Source: Dipteris shenzhenensis (Eukaryota; Polypodiophyta; Polypodiopsida; Gleicheniales). From it: 64,000 nucleotides of DNA. This document shows, in pieces, positions 31,193 through 43,260 of the stretch. Below the pieces are notes generated by a model. That model was not told the DNA's origin, made no database searches, and worked only from the letters and a program-made list of their open reading frames with translations. The translations under genes and the position numbers were made by a program. The DNA is taken from NCBI GenBank assembly GCA_047967505.1, contig CM106541.1; one strand, written 5' to 3'. Numbering within the stretch: the first letter of the stretch is position 1; every line of letters starts with the position of its first letter.

Positions 31193-31815
31193 GATGAACA
31201 GGTCTCTACTGTATTGAATGCATGATGCAGCTAAATACCGGTCATTTAATGTGAGAGAACCACGAAAAAGTATGAAGAGTCGGAATCAAATAAAGAGTTT
31301 CTTCTTCTGATGTCACGCATGACCATGTAAATAAGAGCCGTTCGGATGTCAAATGTTCCACTAGCATGAAACTCATGGAATCGTGGATGTAGAATCACTT
31401 TTTTTTTTCCTCGAAAAGCTGAGATTATAATAAATTGGAAGAAAAGAAAAAGATTACAACGTTGCCCGGAACCAGAGTCAACAACCCCAACATGCTGGGG
31501 GATTACCAAAAAGGGAAGTCCTATTCAAAAGGAAGGTGCAACTGTCTCTCATCTAAAGAGGATTTTGCTAGCACAGTCTACAGCAAGCTTAAGATCTGAT
31601 TTTTGAGTAGTGACAAGGCTACGAGGATTTCTTCCTGTTTGACCCGGTTCTCCTCCATATGAGCCAGCTTGGGATCTTGTTCTTTGTATGTGTGGCATTT
31701 CATCTTCTGCTCCAAGGCCTGCATCTTCTTCCTCACGTCTTTGAAAGAGGACTTCTTCAACCTGCTTATAAATGTCATGGATTAGAGGATGCAGTATATC
31801 TTTATGAGTACCTTG
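31193..31815. other. SDR upstream region, no clear gene
   Basis: This is the 5' side of the SDR gene. From about 31380 to 31780 the minus strand has an open stretch with charged, coiled-coil-like residues (KKMQALEQKMKCHTYKEQ) that may be a retroelement remnant; I cannot place it. It ends at the terminus of the second CACTA C copy. Confidence 0.4.
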
Positions 31816-33656
31816 CACAACAAGACAAAGCACCCATAGACGCGCACACAGGCGCGTTTACTGAACTAAATAAAAAACTTACGGGCGCATCTATTTGCGC
31901 GTCTATTTTCACGTCTGGAGACCTGCGTCTACCAGCGTGTCTATATAGCAGACACACACGTGTATAGATGCGCATTTAGATGCTTAAATAGACGCTCTTA
32001 TAAATGCGTTTATAGACGCAAAAATAGACGCTTGTCGAACAGACAGACGCGTATACAGACGCGTTTATAGATGCACTGATAGACGCACTTTATAATATAT
32101 TTTTTTTAAATTTACAGAATGCTGTGTATGTTGTGTATGCTATATAGTTACAAGAATCCCATTTCCACATTGTGTAATTCAATTCTTACAGCCAGCCGCA
32201 TTTTAATTATAATTCCAAATAAAACATTACAACTCCAAAATGCAATAAAATTGAAAGCTCAAAAAGTGCTTGTATATACATATAGCACGAAGCTAAGCCA
32301 CATCATGTGGCTTCAAGTACAAAAAATAAGGAAGCTAAGCCATGTCATGTGGCTTCAAGTACAAAAAATAAGAGGAGTGTATATACAAGAGGCACGAATC
32401 CAAGCCAGTGGCTTTAAGTACAAAAAAGAGTAGCTAGCACTACTTCTACGACTAATCCTCGCTGCCTTCCACGCTCCCTTCTGCGCTCCCTTCTACGCCT
32501 CCTTTCTCGTCTTCCTCGTTCTCTTGTGCATGGGCCTGTAAACAAGAGATTACATATATCAATGTATGAAAAATCAAATCTTTACTTATAATTTTGGCAT
32601 TATTTAATTACTTTCAAATACCTCGGGGGCCGCTCCAGTAGCCCGGGTATACTGCTCCTTAGTAATCAACCCGTCATCATAGAAGTGCCTCCATGTATCT
32701 CCTCTGCGATGGTGGCGGTGGTAGGCTGTCTCCATAGGAGTAGGGTATCTGCCCATGATCTCAAGCTGCAAGATGACACAATTTGTGAAGGGATTAGTAC
32801 AAAGAAACCACCTCCTAATAAACTACATAAGCAATATAATTTGAGATTGATACTTACAAATTGGGCCTCCCATGATTCAACACCCCCTGCTCCAAAATGC
32901 ATGCTTCCATATTCCTCCATCTGGATCCTTCATGCCTCCACGTGTTGCAGACTGGGGTCCTCCCTTGCTAACTTCATTGCTTTCTTCCACTCACGCTTGT
33001 GAGCGGTGTGGGGCGGGCCCCTTGGTGATTGACCTCCCTCGAGCCTGGCAAGCTCCGCTAGTGCCTACCTCTTAAGCGAAGATCTTTTATTGCCAAGTAT
33101 TGTAATAATCTTTAACTTGGCCCATTTATCTGTGAACTGGCAATTGGGGGCGTTAGGATACCTAGAGCGAACAGCAGCGAGGGTCTCATCAACCAACCTC
33201 TTTGGCTGGTCTTTGAAGTGGATAAAGCAATTTCTGTAATTGTTAGCAATTACAGAGTGCATGAAGGCCATGATGTCCTTTCCCCGTGCATCCATCAAGA
33301 TGCCTCCTATCTGAGTGATGTCATAGAATATCATACCATCACCCGGAGGCACGTCTAAATCATTTGAATCATCATCGTCCCCACCGCCACCCCTCCCAAA
33401 GCACTGTGCCATGCATCCCCCACCGCTCTCCCTGCTACTACACCTGCTACCGTGTTGTGTTGAGATCGTACATTGGCCACTCATAGCTGGAGATTGCACG
33501 GGACTACGCTGACCACTCGTAGCTGGAGAACCGAGTCTCGACTGCACATGAGTACGTCGACGACTCTGCGAGACAGAAGGACCTCCTAACGGCATGGGGG
33601 AAGGGGCATAAGACGGCATGGTAGAAGGGGCATAAGAAGGAATGGGGGAAGTAGCA
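31816..33656 (-). mobile_element. CACTA element C, inverted truncated copy 2
   Basis: Begins at terminus CACAACAAGACAAAGCA (31816-31832), then the subterminal array (31835-32090), the ORF1 3' hairpins (32290-32430) and the ORF1-like gene, all in reverse orientation to the copy ending at 22932. It stops abruptly at about 33656, where the ATGCTTATGC array begins. The transposase half and the other terminus are not present. Confidence 0.85.
32452..33640 (-). pseudogene. ORF1-like gene of CACTA C, copy 2, with an extra exon
   Basis: Runs leftward from the PSYAPSPM-type region near 33620, through the conserved core (DIMAFMHSVIANNYRNCFIH near 33260; ILGNKRSSLKR near 33090) to FGAGGVESWEAQF, donor at about 32850. 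Exon 32765-32630 encodes LEIMGRYPTPMETAYHRHHR, WRHFYDDGLITKEQYTRATG, ending at a GTATTTG donor. The last exon (32535-32452) encodes an acidic EGSAEGSVEGSED tail ending in TAG. The RYPTPMETAYHRHH block is typical of plant transposase_24-type proteins and is missing in copy 1. A TAG after SSLKR and a TGA near 32945 disable it, and the N-terminus is truncated. Confidence 0.75.
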
Positions 33657-36640
33657 TTAGACTCCTCTTATGCATAAGCATAAGCATAAGTATAAGAGAA
33701 GGAGACATATGCTCATGCTTATGCTTATCCATGAGCATAAGAAAAGGAGACATATGCTCATGCATAAGCAAGAGCATATCTCTCTTTTTCCCTCTTTCCT
33801 TTCCCTCTTCTTCTCTCTTTCTTTCCCTCTTTCCCCTTTTCCAATCTCTCTTTCCTTTCCCTCTTCTTCTCTTTTCTCCTCTTTCTCCCCCTCTTTTCCC
33901 TCTTTCATGCTCATGCTCTTATGCTCATGCATAAGCATAAGCATGAGCATATGGTTATGCTTATGCATAAGTATAAGAGTAAGCATAAGAGAAGGAGACA
34001 TATGCTCACGCTTATGCTTATGCTTGAGCATAAGGGAAGGAGACATATGCTCATGCATAAGCATGAGCATATGTCTCTTTTTCCCTCTTTACTTTCCCTC
34101 TTCTTCTCTCTTCCTCTCTTTTTCCCCCCTTTTCCCTCTTTCATGCTCATTCTCTTATGCTCATGCATATGCATAAGCATGAGCATAATGCTTATGCTTA
34201 TGCTTATGCACAAGCATAAGAGAAGGAGACATATGCTCATGCTTATGCTTATGCATGAGCATAAGAGAAGGAGACATATGCTCATGCATGAGCATATGTC
34301 TCTTTTTCCCTCTTTACTTTCCCTCTTCTTCTCTCTTTCTTTCTCTCTTTCCCCCTTTTCAATCTCTCTTTCTGTTTCCTCTTCTTCTCTCTTCTCCTCT
34401 TTTCCACCCTCTTTTCCCTCTTTCATGCTCATGTTCTTATGCTCATGCATAAGCATAAGCATAAGCATGAGCATGAGCATATGTCTGTATTCGTCGGACG
34501 TGCGACGTGATCCCATGTCTAACATAGACACAAACACGAAAACAAAAAACAAAAAACAAACATAAGCATAGGAAAAGAGGAAGAAGAGGGAAAGGAAAAG
34601 AGATTGGAAGAGGGAAAAGAGAGAAGAGGAGGGAAAGGAAAGAGGGGAAGAAGAGGAAAGAAGATGGAAAGAAAAGGGAAAGAGAGAAAAAGAGACATCT
34701 GCTTATGCTTATGCTTATGCATGAGCATAAGAACATGAGCATGAAAGAGGGAAAACAGGGTGGAAAAGAGGAGAAGAGAGAAGAAGAGAAAACGGAAAGA
34801 GAGATTGGAAAGGGGGAAAGAGGGAAAGAAAGAGAGAAGAAGAGGGAAAGTAAAGAGGGAAAAAGAGACATATGCTCATGCATGAGCATATGTCTCCTTC
34901 TCTTATGCTCATGCATAAGCATAAGCATAAGCATAAGAGAAGGAGACATATGCTCATGCTTATGTGTATGCATGAGCATAAGAGAATGAGCATGAAAGAG
35001 GGAAAAGAGGGGGAAAAAGAGAGGAAGAGAGAAGAAGAGGGAAAGTAAAGAGGGAAAAAGAGACATATGCTCATGCTTATGCATGAGCATATGTCTCCTT
35101 CTCTTATGCTCATGCATAAGCATAAGCATGAGCATATGTCTCCTTCTCTTATGCTTATGCTTATGCTTATGCATAAGAGGAGAGAAGAAGAGGGAACGGA
35201 AAGAGAGATTGGAAAGGGGGAAAGAGGGAAAGAAAGAGAGAAGAAGAGGGAAAGAAAGAGAGAAGAAGAGGGAAAGTAAAGAGGCAAAAAGAGACATATG
35301 CTCATGCTTATGCATGAGCATATGTCTACTTCTCTTATGCTCATGCATAAGCATAAGCATGAGCATATGTCTCCTTCTCTTATACTTATGCTTAAGCATA
35401 AGTATAAGAGAAGGAGACATATGCTCATGCTCATGCTTATGCTTATGCTTATGCATGAGCATAAGAACATGAGCATGAAAGAGGGAAAAGAGGGTGGAAA
35501 AGAGGAGAAGAGAGAAAGCATAAGCATAAGAGAAGGAGACATATGCTCATGCTCATGCTTATGCTTATGCTTATGCATGAGCATAAGAACATGAGCATGA
35601 AAGAGGGAAAAGAGGGTGGAAAAGAGGAGAAGAGAGAAGAAGAGGGAACAGAAAGAGAGATTGGAAAGGGGGAAAGAGGGAAAGAAAGAGAGAAGAAGAG
35701 GGAAAGTAAAGAGGGAAAAAGAGACATATGCTCATGCATGAGCATATGTCTCCTTCTCTTATGCTCATGCATAAGCATAAGCATGAGCATATGTCTCCTT
35801 CTCTTATGCTTATGCATAAGCATAAGCATAAGCATTATGCTCATGTTTATGCATATGCATGAGCATAAGAGAATGAGCATGAAAGAGGGAAAAGAGGGGG
35901 AAAAAGAGAGGAAGAGAGAAGAAGAGGGAAAGTAAAGAGGGAAAAAGAGACATATGCTCATGCTTATGCATGAGCATATGTCTCCTTACCTTATGCTCAT
36001 GCATAAGCATAAGCATGAGCATATGTCTCCTTCTCTTATGCTTATTCTTATGCTTATGCATAAGCATAACCATATGCTCATGCTTATGCTTATGCATGAA
36101 CATAAGAGCATGAGCATGAAAGAGGGAAAAGAGGGGGGGAAAGAGGAGAAGAGAGAAGAAGAGGAAAAGGAAAGAGAGATTGGAAAAGGGGAAAGAGGGA
36201 AAGAAAGAGAGAAGAAGAGGGAAAGGAAAGAGGGAAAAAGAGACATATGCTCATGCTTATGCATGAGCATGTCTCCTTTTCTTATGCTCATGGATAAGCA
36301 TAAGCATGAGCATATGTCTCCTTCTCTTATGCTTATGCTTATGCTTATGCATAAGAGGCGTCTAATGCATAAGCATAAGCATATGCTCATGCTTATGCAT
36401 GAGCATAAGAGCATGAGCATGAAAGAGGGAAAAGAGGAGGGGAAAAAGGAGAAGAGAGAAGAAGAGGGAAAGGAAAGAGAGATTGGAAAAGGGGAAAGAG
36501 GGAAAGAAAGAGAGAAGAAGAGGAAAAGGAAAGAGGGAAAAGGAGACATATGCTCATGCATATGCATGAGCATATGTCTCCTTCTTTTATGCTCATGCTT
36601 ATGCTTATGCTTATGCATGAGCATAAGAGCATGAGCATGA
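33657..36640. repeat. Modular array of ATGCTTATGC palindromes and purine/pyrimidine tracts
   Basis: About a dozen clusters of nested palindromes built from ATGCTTATGC, GAGCATAAG and the inverted pair AGACATATGCTCATGC / GCATGAGCATATGTCT alternate with 100-200 bp strand-asymmetric tracts. The tracts are C/T-rich on the plus strand from 33780 to 34440 and A/G-rich from 34560 rightward, so the array is roughly mirror-inverted about a short unique core at 34480-34560 (TCGTCGGACGTGCGACG, then GTGATCCCATGTCTAA). All long frames on both strands encode Met/Leu/His or Ile/Cys/Ser repeats and are not genes. The core and modules match 11950-12325 in CACTA B. Confidence 0.9.
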
Positions 36641-39600
36641 AAGAGGGAAAAGAGGGGGGAAAGAGGAGAAGAAGAGGGAAATGAAAGGGGAAAAAAGAGG
36701 GGGAAAGAGATTCAAAGATTGAAGGAGAAGGAGAAGCAGAGGAGGGAAAGAAGAGAAGAGAAGAGGGAATAGAGAGGGAAGAGAGGGGAAGAAGGGTTCC
36801 TACGCCCATCACTGCAGCTAGGAGTTAAGGTGCTAGCTGCAGGCCAATGCAAATAAAAAAAATAACAAATGGAAGGAAGAGGAAGCACTTACGTGGAATA
36901 GTACGTCCCGCTTAGTGTTTTGTGGACTGGCCCTACAAAAGAGAGGAGTCTTCTTTCTTTCTTGAAATCTCGTTTTTTGTTTCAATGCTTTAAAATCAAG
37001 CATGAAAACTAGTAAGCAGCTTTAGCAATACAAGGAGAAGCACTCACAAAACAAAATCTCACAAAAAACCTACCTACATTGCTCAAAGAGACTCACCTCT
37101 TCAAAAACTGCCTTTCAAGAAACCAAAGAGGGAGAAGGGTGGAGGGGGAGCACAAGTGCTAGGAGAGAGGTGAGTAGTGGTGAGGTGTGGAGAATAGAGT
37201 GGGAGGTCGTCAAAAATAGGTGGGAGGAGAGATTGCTTTGCTTACAATAGAGATTAGAGAGTGCTAAAGAAAGCGTCGCGCATCGCGACGGGTTTCGATT
37301 TTAACCCACAGTGTCGCTATATAGCGATGCTTTTCCGTTGCTATATAGCGACACTAAAGAGTCGCTATATGGCGACCTTTAACACTAAACCCTAAACCCT
37401 AAACCCTAGAAGTCGCTATATAGCGACCTTTAACCTAAAAGTCGCTATATAACGACACTTAACCCTAAAAGTTGCTATATAGCGACCTTTAACCCTAAGT
37501 GTCACTATATAGCGACACTTATACGTTAAAAGTGTCAATTCAAGGCACTTGATCTAAGAAGAGAGGGAAGGAGCTCATGGGTGGATATTTTTTGGATCTT
37601 AATGGATTTCCTTGCATTTTGTGTTGTGACTTTACAGCTGTGCAAATGGAAGGGACGAGTGAAAGCTTGTCAGATGATGCGCCAATGCTTATGCTTATGC
37701 ATAAGAGGAGTCTAATGCATAAGCATAAGCATATGCTCATGCTTATGCATGAGCATAAGAGCATGAGCATGAAAGAGGGAAAAGAGGAGGGGAAAAAGGA
37801 GAAGAGAGAAGAAGAGGGAAAGGAAAGAGAGATTGGAAAAGGGGAAAGAGGGAAAGAAAGAGAGAAGAAGAGGAAAAGGAAAGAGGGAAAAAGAGACATA
37901 TGCTCATGCTTATGCATGAGCATATGTATCCTTCTTTTATGCTCATGCTTATGCTTATGCTTATGCATGAGCATAAGAGCATGAGCATGAAAGAGGGAAA
38001 AGAGGGGGGGAAAGAGGAGAAGAAGAGGGAAATGAAAGGGAAAAAAAGAGGGGGAAAGAGATTGAAAGATTGAAGGAGAAGGAGAAGGAGAGGATAGAAA
38101 GAAGAGAAGAGAAGAGGAAATAGAGAGGAAAGAGAGGGGAAGAAGGGTTCCTACGCCCATCACTGCAGCTAGGAGTTAAGGTGCTAGCTGCAGGCCAATG
38201 CAAATAAAAAAAATAACAAATGGAAAGAAGAGGAAGCACTTACGTGGAATATTACGTCCCGCTTAGTGTTTTGTGGACTGGCCCTACAAAAGAGAGGAGT
38301 CTTCTTTCTTTCTTGAAATCTCGTTTTTTGTTTCAATGCTTTAAAATCAAGCATGAAAACTAGTAAGCAGCTTTAGCAATACAAGGAGAAGCACTCACAA
38401 AACGAAATCTCACAAAAAACCTACCTACATTGTTCAAAGAGACTCACCTCTTCAAAAACTTCCTTTCAAGAAACCAAAGAGGGAGAAGGGTGGAGGGGGA
38501 GCACAAGAGCTAGGAGAGGGGTGAGTAGTGGTGAGGTGTGGAGAATAGAGTGGGACGTCGACAAAAATAGGTTGGAGGAGAGATTGCTTTGCTTACAATA
38601 GAGATTAGAGAGTGCTAAAGAAAGCGTCGCGCATCGCGACGGGTTTTGATTTTAACCCACAGCGTCGCTATATAGCGATGCTTTTCCGTTGCTATATAGC
38701 GACACTAAAGAGTCGCTATATGGCGACCTTTAACACTAAACCCTAAACCCTAAACCCTAAACCCTAGAAGTCACTATATAGCGACCTTTAACTCTAAAAG
38801 TCGCTATATAGCGACACTTAACCCTAAAAGTTGCTATATAGCGACCTTTAACCCTAAGTGTCACTATATAGCGACACTTATACGTTAAAAGTGTCAATTC
38901 AAGGCACTTGATCTAAGAAGAGAGGGAAGGAGCTCATGGGTGGCTATTTTTTGGATCTTAATGGATTTCCTTGCATTTTGTGTTGTGACTTTACAGCTGT
39001 GCAAATGGAAGGGACGAGTGAAAGCTTGTCAGATGATGTCATGCCAATGCTTATGCTTATGCATAAGAGGAGTCTAATGCATAAGCATAAGCATATGCTC
39101 ATGCTTATGCATGAGCATAAGAGCATGAGCATGAAAGAGGGAAAAGAGGAGGGGAAAAAGGAGAAGAGAGAAGAAGAGGGAAAGGAAAGAGAGATTGGAA
39201 AAGGGGAAAGAGGGAAAGAAAGAGAGAAGAAGAGTAAAAGGAAAGCGGGAAAAAGAGACATATGCTCATGCTTATGCATGAGCATATGTCTCCTTCTTTT
39301 ATGCTCATGCTTATGCTTATGCTTATGCATGAGCATAAGAGCATGAGCATGAAAGAGGGAAAAGAGGGGGGAAAAGAGGAGAAGAAGAGGGAAATGAAAG
39401 GGGAAAAAAGAGGGGGAAAGAGATTGAAAGATTGAAGGAGAAGGAGAAGGAGAGGAGGGAAAGAAGAGAATAGAAAAGGGAATAGAGAGGGAAGAGAGGG
39501 GAAGAAGGGTTCCTACACCCATCACTGCAGCTAGGAGTTAAGGTGCTAGCTGCAGGCCAATGCAAATAAAAAAAATAACAAATGGAAAGAAGAGGAAGCA

Positions 39601-40284
39601 CTTACGTGGAATATTACGTCCCGCTTAGTGTTTTGTGGACTGGCCCTACAAAAGAGAGGAGTCTTCTTTCTTTCTTGAAATCTCGTTTTTTGTTTCAATG
39701 CTTTAAAATCAAGCATGAAAACTAGTAAGCAGCTTTAGCAATACAAGGAGAAGCACTCACAAAACGAAATCTCACAAAAAACCTACCTACATTGTTCAAA
39801 GAGACTCACCTCTTCAAAAACTTCCTTTCAAGAAACCAAAGAGGGAGAAGGGTGGAGGGGGAGCACAAGAGCTAGGAGAGGGGTGAGTAGTGGTGAGGTG
39901 TGGAGTGGGAGGTCATCAAAAATAGGTGGGAGGAGAGATTGCTTTGCTTACAATAGAGATTAGAGAGTGCTAAAGAAAGCGTCGCGCATCGCGACGGGTT
40001 TCGATTTTAACCCACAGTGTCGCTATATAGCGATGCTTTTCTGTCGCTATATAGCGACACTAAAGAGTCGCTATATGGCGACCTTTAACACTAAACCCTA
40101 AACCCTAGAAGTCACTATATAGCAACCTTTAACCCTAAAAGACACTATATAGCGACACTTAACCCTAAAAGTTGCTATATAGCGACCTTTAACCCTAATT
40201 GTCACTATATAGCGACACTTATACATTAAAAGTGTCAATTCAAGGCACTTGATCTAAGAAGAGAGGGAAGGAGCTCATGGGTGG
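36337..40284. repeat. Tandem ~1.35 kb repeat, about three units
   Basis: Units start near 36337, 37687 and 39049; the third is cut at 40284 after CTATTTTTTGG. Each unit has, in order, an ATGCTTATGC palindrome cluster, an A/G-rich tract, about 700 bp of unique sequence, an array of GTCGCTATATAGCGAC palindromes with CCCTAAA runs, and a tail including GGAGCTCATGGGTGG. Units differ by only a few percent by eye. Minus-strand splice-like junctions (TTTTGTAG before GGCCAGTCC, and CCAC before GTAAGT near 36890-36930) hint at old gene structure, but no protein is recognisable. Confidence 0.9.
37306..37530. repeat. GTCGCTATATAGCGAC palindrome array with telomere-like run
   Basis: About eight copies, perfect at 37412-37427, spaced 25-35 bp apart and joined by TTTAACCCTAAAA-type linkers. 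A (CCCTAAA)3 run sits at 37388-37408. Preceding it is GCGTCGCGCATCGCGACG (37273-37290), another palindrome. The same array recurs at about 38660-38880 and 40015-40220. Confidence 0.9.
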
Positions 40285-40286
40285 CT

Positions 40287-40822
40287 ATTTTTTGGCTTCT
40301 TTTTTTCTTTTTTCCAATTCATCATGTGGCTAGGAAGCTCTTCAGGCTCACCTGATCTCCGGGAGTCTATTTTTATGGAGTTATGTAACCTTTTAGGGCA
40401 CCCTCCCAGTCCTGGGAAGTTATACGGCTACATGACGAGTACTCTAAACACCCCCCAACCCCACACCAGTTGAGATTACCCTAGCGGAGTTAGCATAGCC
40501 TAGCGGGCTACATAGCCGAGGCCCTTCCCCCATGGCATCTTATGCCCCTTCCCCCATGCCGTCAGGAGGTCCTTCTGTCTCGCAAAGCCGTCGGCGTACT
40601 CCTGTGCAGTCGAGATGAATCTCGAGCTACGAGTGGTCCACATAGTCCCGTGCAGTCTCCAGCTACGAGTGGCCAGCGTACTAGCTCAACACGACATGGT
40701 AGTAGGCATAGTAGTAGGGAGAGTGGTGGGGGATGCAGGGCACAGTGCTTTGGGAGGGGTGGTGGTGGGGATGATGATGATTCAGATGATTTAGACATGC
40801 CTCTAGGTGATGGCTTTGAGTA
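40287..40822 (+). pseudogene. CACTA C ORF1 5' fragment, copy 3
   Basis: Matches 20773-21620 of element C (ATGTGGCTAGGAAGC, GGGCACCCTCCCAGTCCTG, the PSYAPSPM-type repeat and the acidic DDDDSDDLDMP run) but lacks the MITE and about 25 flanking bases around the MITE site. It ends abruptly at about 40822 after CTAGGTGATGG. Confidence 0.8.
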
Positions 40823-42720
40823 TTGATAAGGTAGCGATGGTGGTCTAAAAACACCCTATATGGCATGACCAATGAAGCATGGAGAGCAAAGGACCTTATC
40901 AAGGTCTAAATAAGATGATACTCAAGAGTCCCATTAATCCTCTATGGGTTGATTTTTTGGAGACAAATCACCTTATTCAACATCACTTATAAGCTAATAG
41001 GAAAAGTAGTAGTATGGGTCAAGTTTCTAGGCTATTGGCCCTAGAGGTACATGGGTTTGTGCAAGGATATCGTCCTAATTTGAGACAAAATGGTGCTAAG
41101 TTGGTTACAGTCTTTGTGGAATGCTTGGATACCTTTACAGTTGGTCATGGACAAATGGTGACAAGCCTCTATTAGTTATATGTCCTCCAAAAAATATCCA
41201 GGCATAAAAGTAGAGATATATTGCTTAAAAGACACCCCTTTCCTTAGTTCTTAACTAGAAAAGAGCTGAAACATACACAACATCCATTCATGACTATTTA
41301 TCTCATAATTACATCTATAACACAAATAATGTTCATTGAACATTCTTGCCAACATAGGTGGATATTGAGAGCCATCTATGGATCACGTAAAAACAATAAC
41401 CATTGAATCCTTATCTCAAGTTGAAGAAGTAAAGAATTTGGGTTTGAGATAAAAGACTTGAGCATCATCATCAATTAATTGTGCCAAAATATTTAAGTTT
41501 AGTACAAAATTTGGTTTATATATTAGGTATTACCAACTTTGAGCTATACACACCACATCGTAACTAAGATAAGTCAAAACATGGCTCATGAAGATGTCTC
41601 ATCATGACAATGATTGATACCCAAATCGGAAAGTTTTTAAAAGTTTTGTATGTATCATGAGAGAACTCAAACCAACCGATCAAAGCTACAAATTTATCAA
41701 TAGTTTATAGCAATGCAAAGCTCAATTTTAATTCTCCAACAATTATGGCCAGTCGTGAGGCCAAAAAAAAGTCCAAAAAAATTATAGCAAGAGATTACAT
41801 TGGGAACTACAAAAGTGTTGGCTTATAGTATTTTTCCACCTCGAGATGCTTGGTAGGAGAAATACTGATCTTTATCAAATACCTAATATAATAATATTAG
41901 GTCTTATTATGAAAGTATTGAACTCACTTGCTCACTGAGTATGCTTACACAATCCATCTACCTTTGATCCTTAGCCCTCAAAAAATCAACCAATATCCCA
42001 AAAGCTTGCTCATACACAACTTGGCCGGCGGGTGCAATGATCTACTAGATAAAATTCTCGCAAAGAGTAGCAAGCATTGATGTGATCCTTCAAGAGAAAA
42101 AAAATGAGAGTATTCCATAACCACCAATGAATTTGCCTATATACGATCAAATTCATGAACAATAGAAGAGCAAACCGGGTATAATGGTGCTATGAAAGAT
42201 AGAAAATGATTTGTGGGAAGCCACTTTACTCATATACACAACCATTGCCACCTTCCAAGTCAGTTGTGGAAAGCACGGAGCGAATGCTCAAGAAAGGACG
42301 GAGAGAGAAAAAGATAAGGAGCATGAGACGAGAGATTAGAGCCAAACAAAAAGTTGGGATTAACTATCAACCTTATCAAATGGAAGGCTACAATGTGATC
42401 AATACAAACCACATGGGTATCGACTATTTTATAGGTTACCAAGTCTCCATCATCCATGTTTGAATGTTAACCAAGATCAATATCCACCGACCATGTTGAT
42501 GTAGATCAACATATTCCAATCATCTTGATGCGCAAATCTCAACACTCCCCCTCAATACAAAATAAAGTGTGTTGATGCGTACTCCACCTCCAAATAGGAC
42601 ATTCAAGTTTAGTGTGTATAAATAAAAAAAGATAGGTAGTGGCTAGCTATGTTTCAAATTCCAACTTCTAAAATGTCAACAACATACTTGTCTAATGTCA
42701 AATGAAAAAAATCATATGAT
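40823..42720. other. Anonymous sequence, no gene seen
   Basis: About 1.9 kb of moderately AT-rich sequence with only short frames. I see no domains, terminal repeats or tandem structure. Confidence 0.6.
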
Positions 42721-42860
42721 GTAATGTCTAAGTGGGGGGGGGGGGGGGATTAAGCCCTATTATCTTAGTACTAAAGGACATGTGGCATATTATGTAATAT
42801 CTAAGTCTTATATATATATATTTGGGGGGGGGGGGTGGCAATTATTCCTATTATCTTACG
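42721..42860. repeat. Duplicated ~95 bp with poly-G runs
   Basis: Two copies share TAATRTCTAAGT, then a G-run (15 G near 42734-42748; 12 G near 42824-42835), then CCTATTATCTTA. Long G homopolymers are prone to assembly error, so exact lengths are unsafe. Confidence 0.75.
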
Positions 42861-43260
42861 ATCGATTTGACCTTGGGCATTGCTTTTGATGCAATAGGTT
42901 TTTGTGTGACCACCGGGGTTGTCAACAATGTCCTCCCTTGAAACATGAGAATTTGTGGGTATAAGGGAGTCGTTTGAGACACCACCTTAGACATTTTTTC
43001 CTTTGAGGGGTGACTGATAGGTTCTTGTGGGTCTACCTCCATTTTAGAGGTAGGTTCTTGTGGTGCTACTACTACCTTGCTATTTGATGACACCGAAGAC
43101 TGCTTGGTGTCAATGGGGGATCCAAAGGAAGGTGGAGTAGCTATGTGGCAGGTCTTAGGTATCCAAATGTACTCATTGCCTTCGTAGTAGCCCCAAGCTT
43201 CTATAGAAGGCTCTTAGGAATCCACTTGGGGTGACTTCTTTGCTTTTTGTTTTTTGTTGC
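42851..43260 (-). pseudogene. Unidentified ORF remnant
   Basis: The minus strand gives a continuous frame except for one stop: EAWGYYEGNEYIWIPKTCHI, then SSNSKVVVAPQEPTSKMEVD with two PQEP repeats, ending KAMPKVKSIVR. It lies downstream of the gypsy integrase fragment on the same strand and could be part of that element, but I do not recognise the family. Confidence 0.3.

Noticed and set aside
31549-31833. Protein-coding gene upstream of the SDR gene
   Set aside because: Two overlapping short minus-strand frames with charged residues, no start context or domain; one runs into the CACTA terminus.
37388-37408. Chromosome end (telomere)
   Set aside because: Only two to four CCCTAAA units, repeated inside each 1.35 kb unit and flanked by kilobases of other sequence; interstitial motif only.
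33586-39601. Long ORFs encoding MLMLMHEHK, SICLLLLCLC and FFPLSFPSSS repeats
   Set aside because: Products of ATGCTTATGC palindromes and purine tracts; open on both strands and repeating with the DNA units.
31816-40822. Second complete CACTA C element spanning 31.8 to 40.8 kb
   Set aside because: The fragment at 40287 is in the opposite orientation to the one at 31816 and is an ORF1 5' piece without a terminus, so the two do not form one element.
42734-42748. Poly-G run as a functional G-quadruplex element
   Set aside because: Homopolymer length is unreliable in assemblies and it lies in a simple local duplication.
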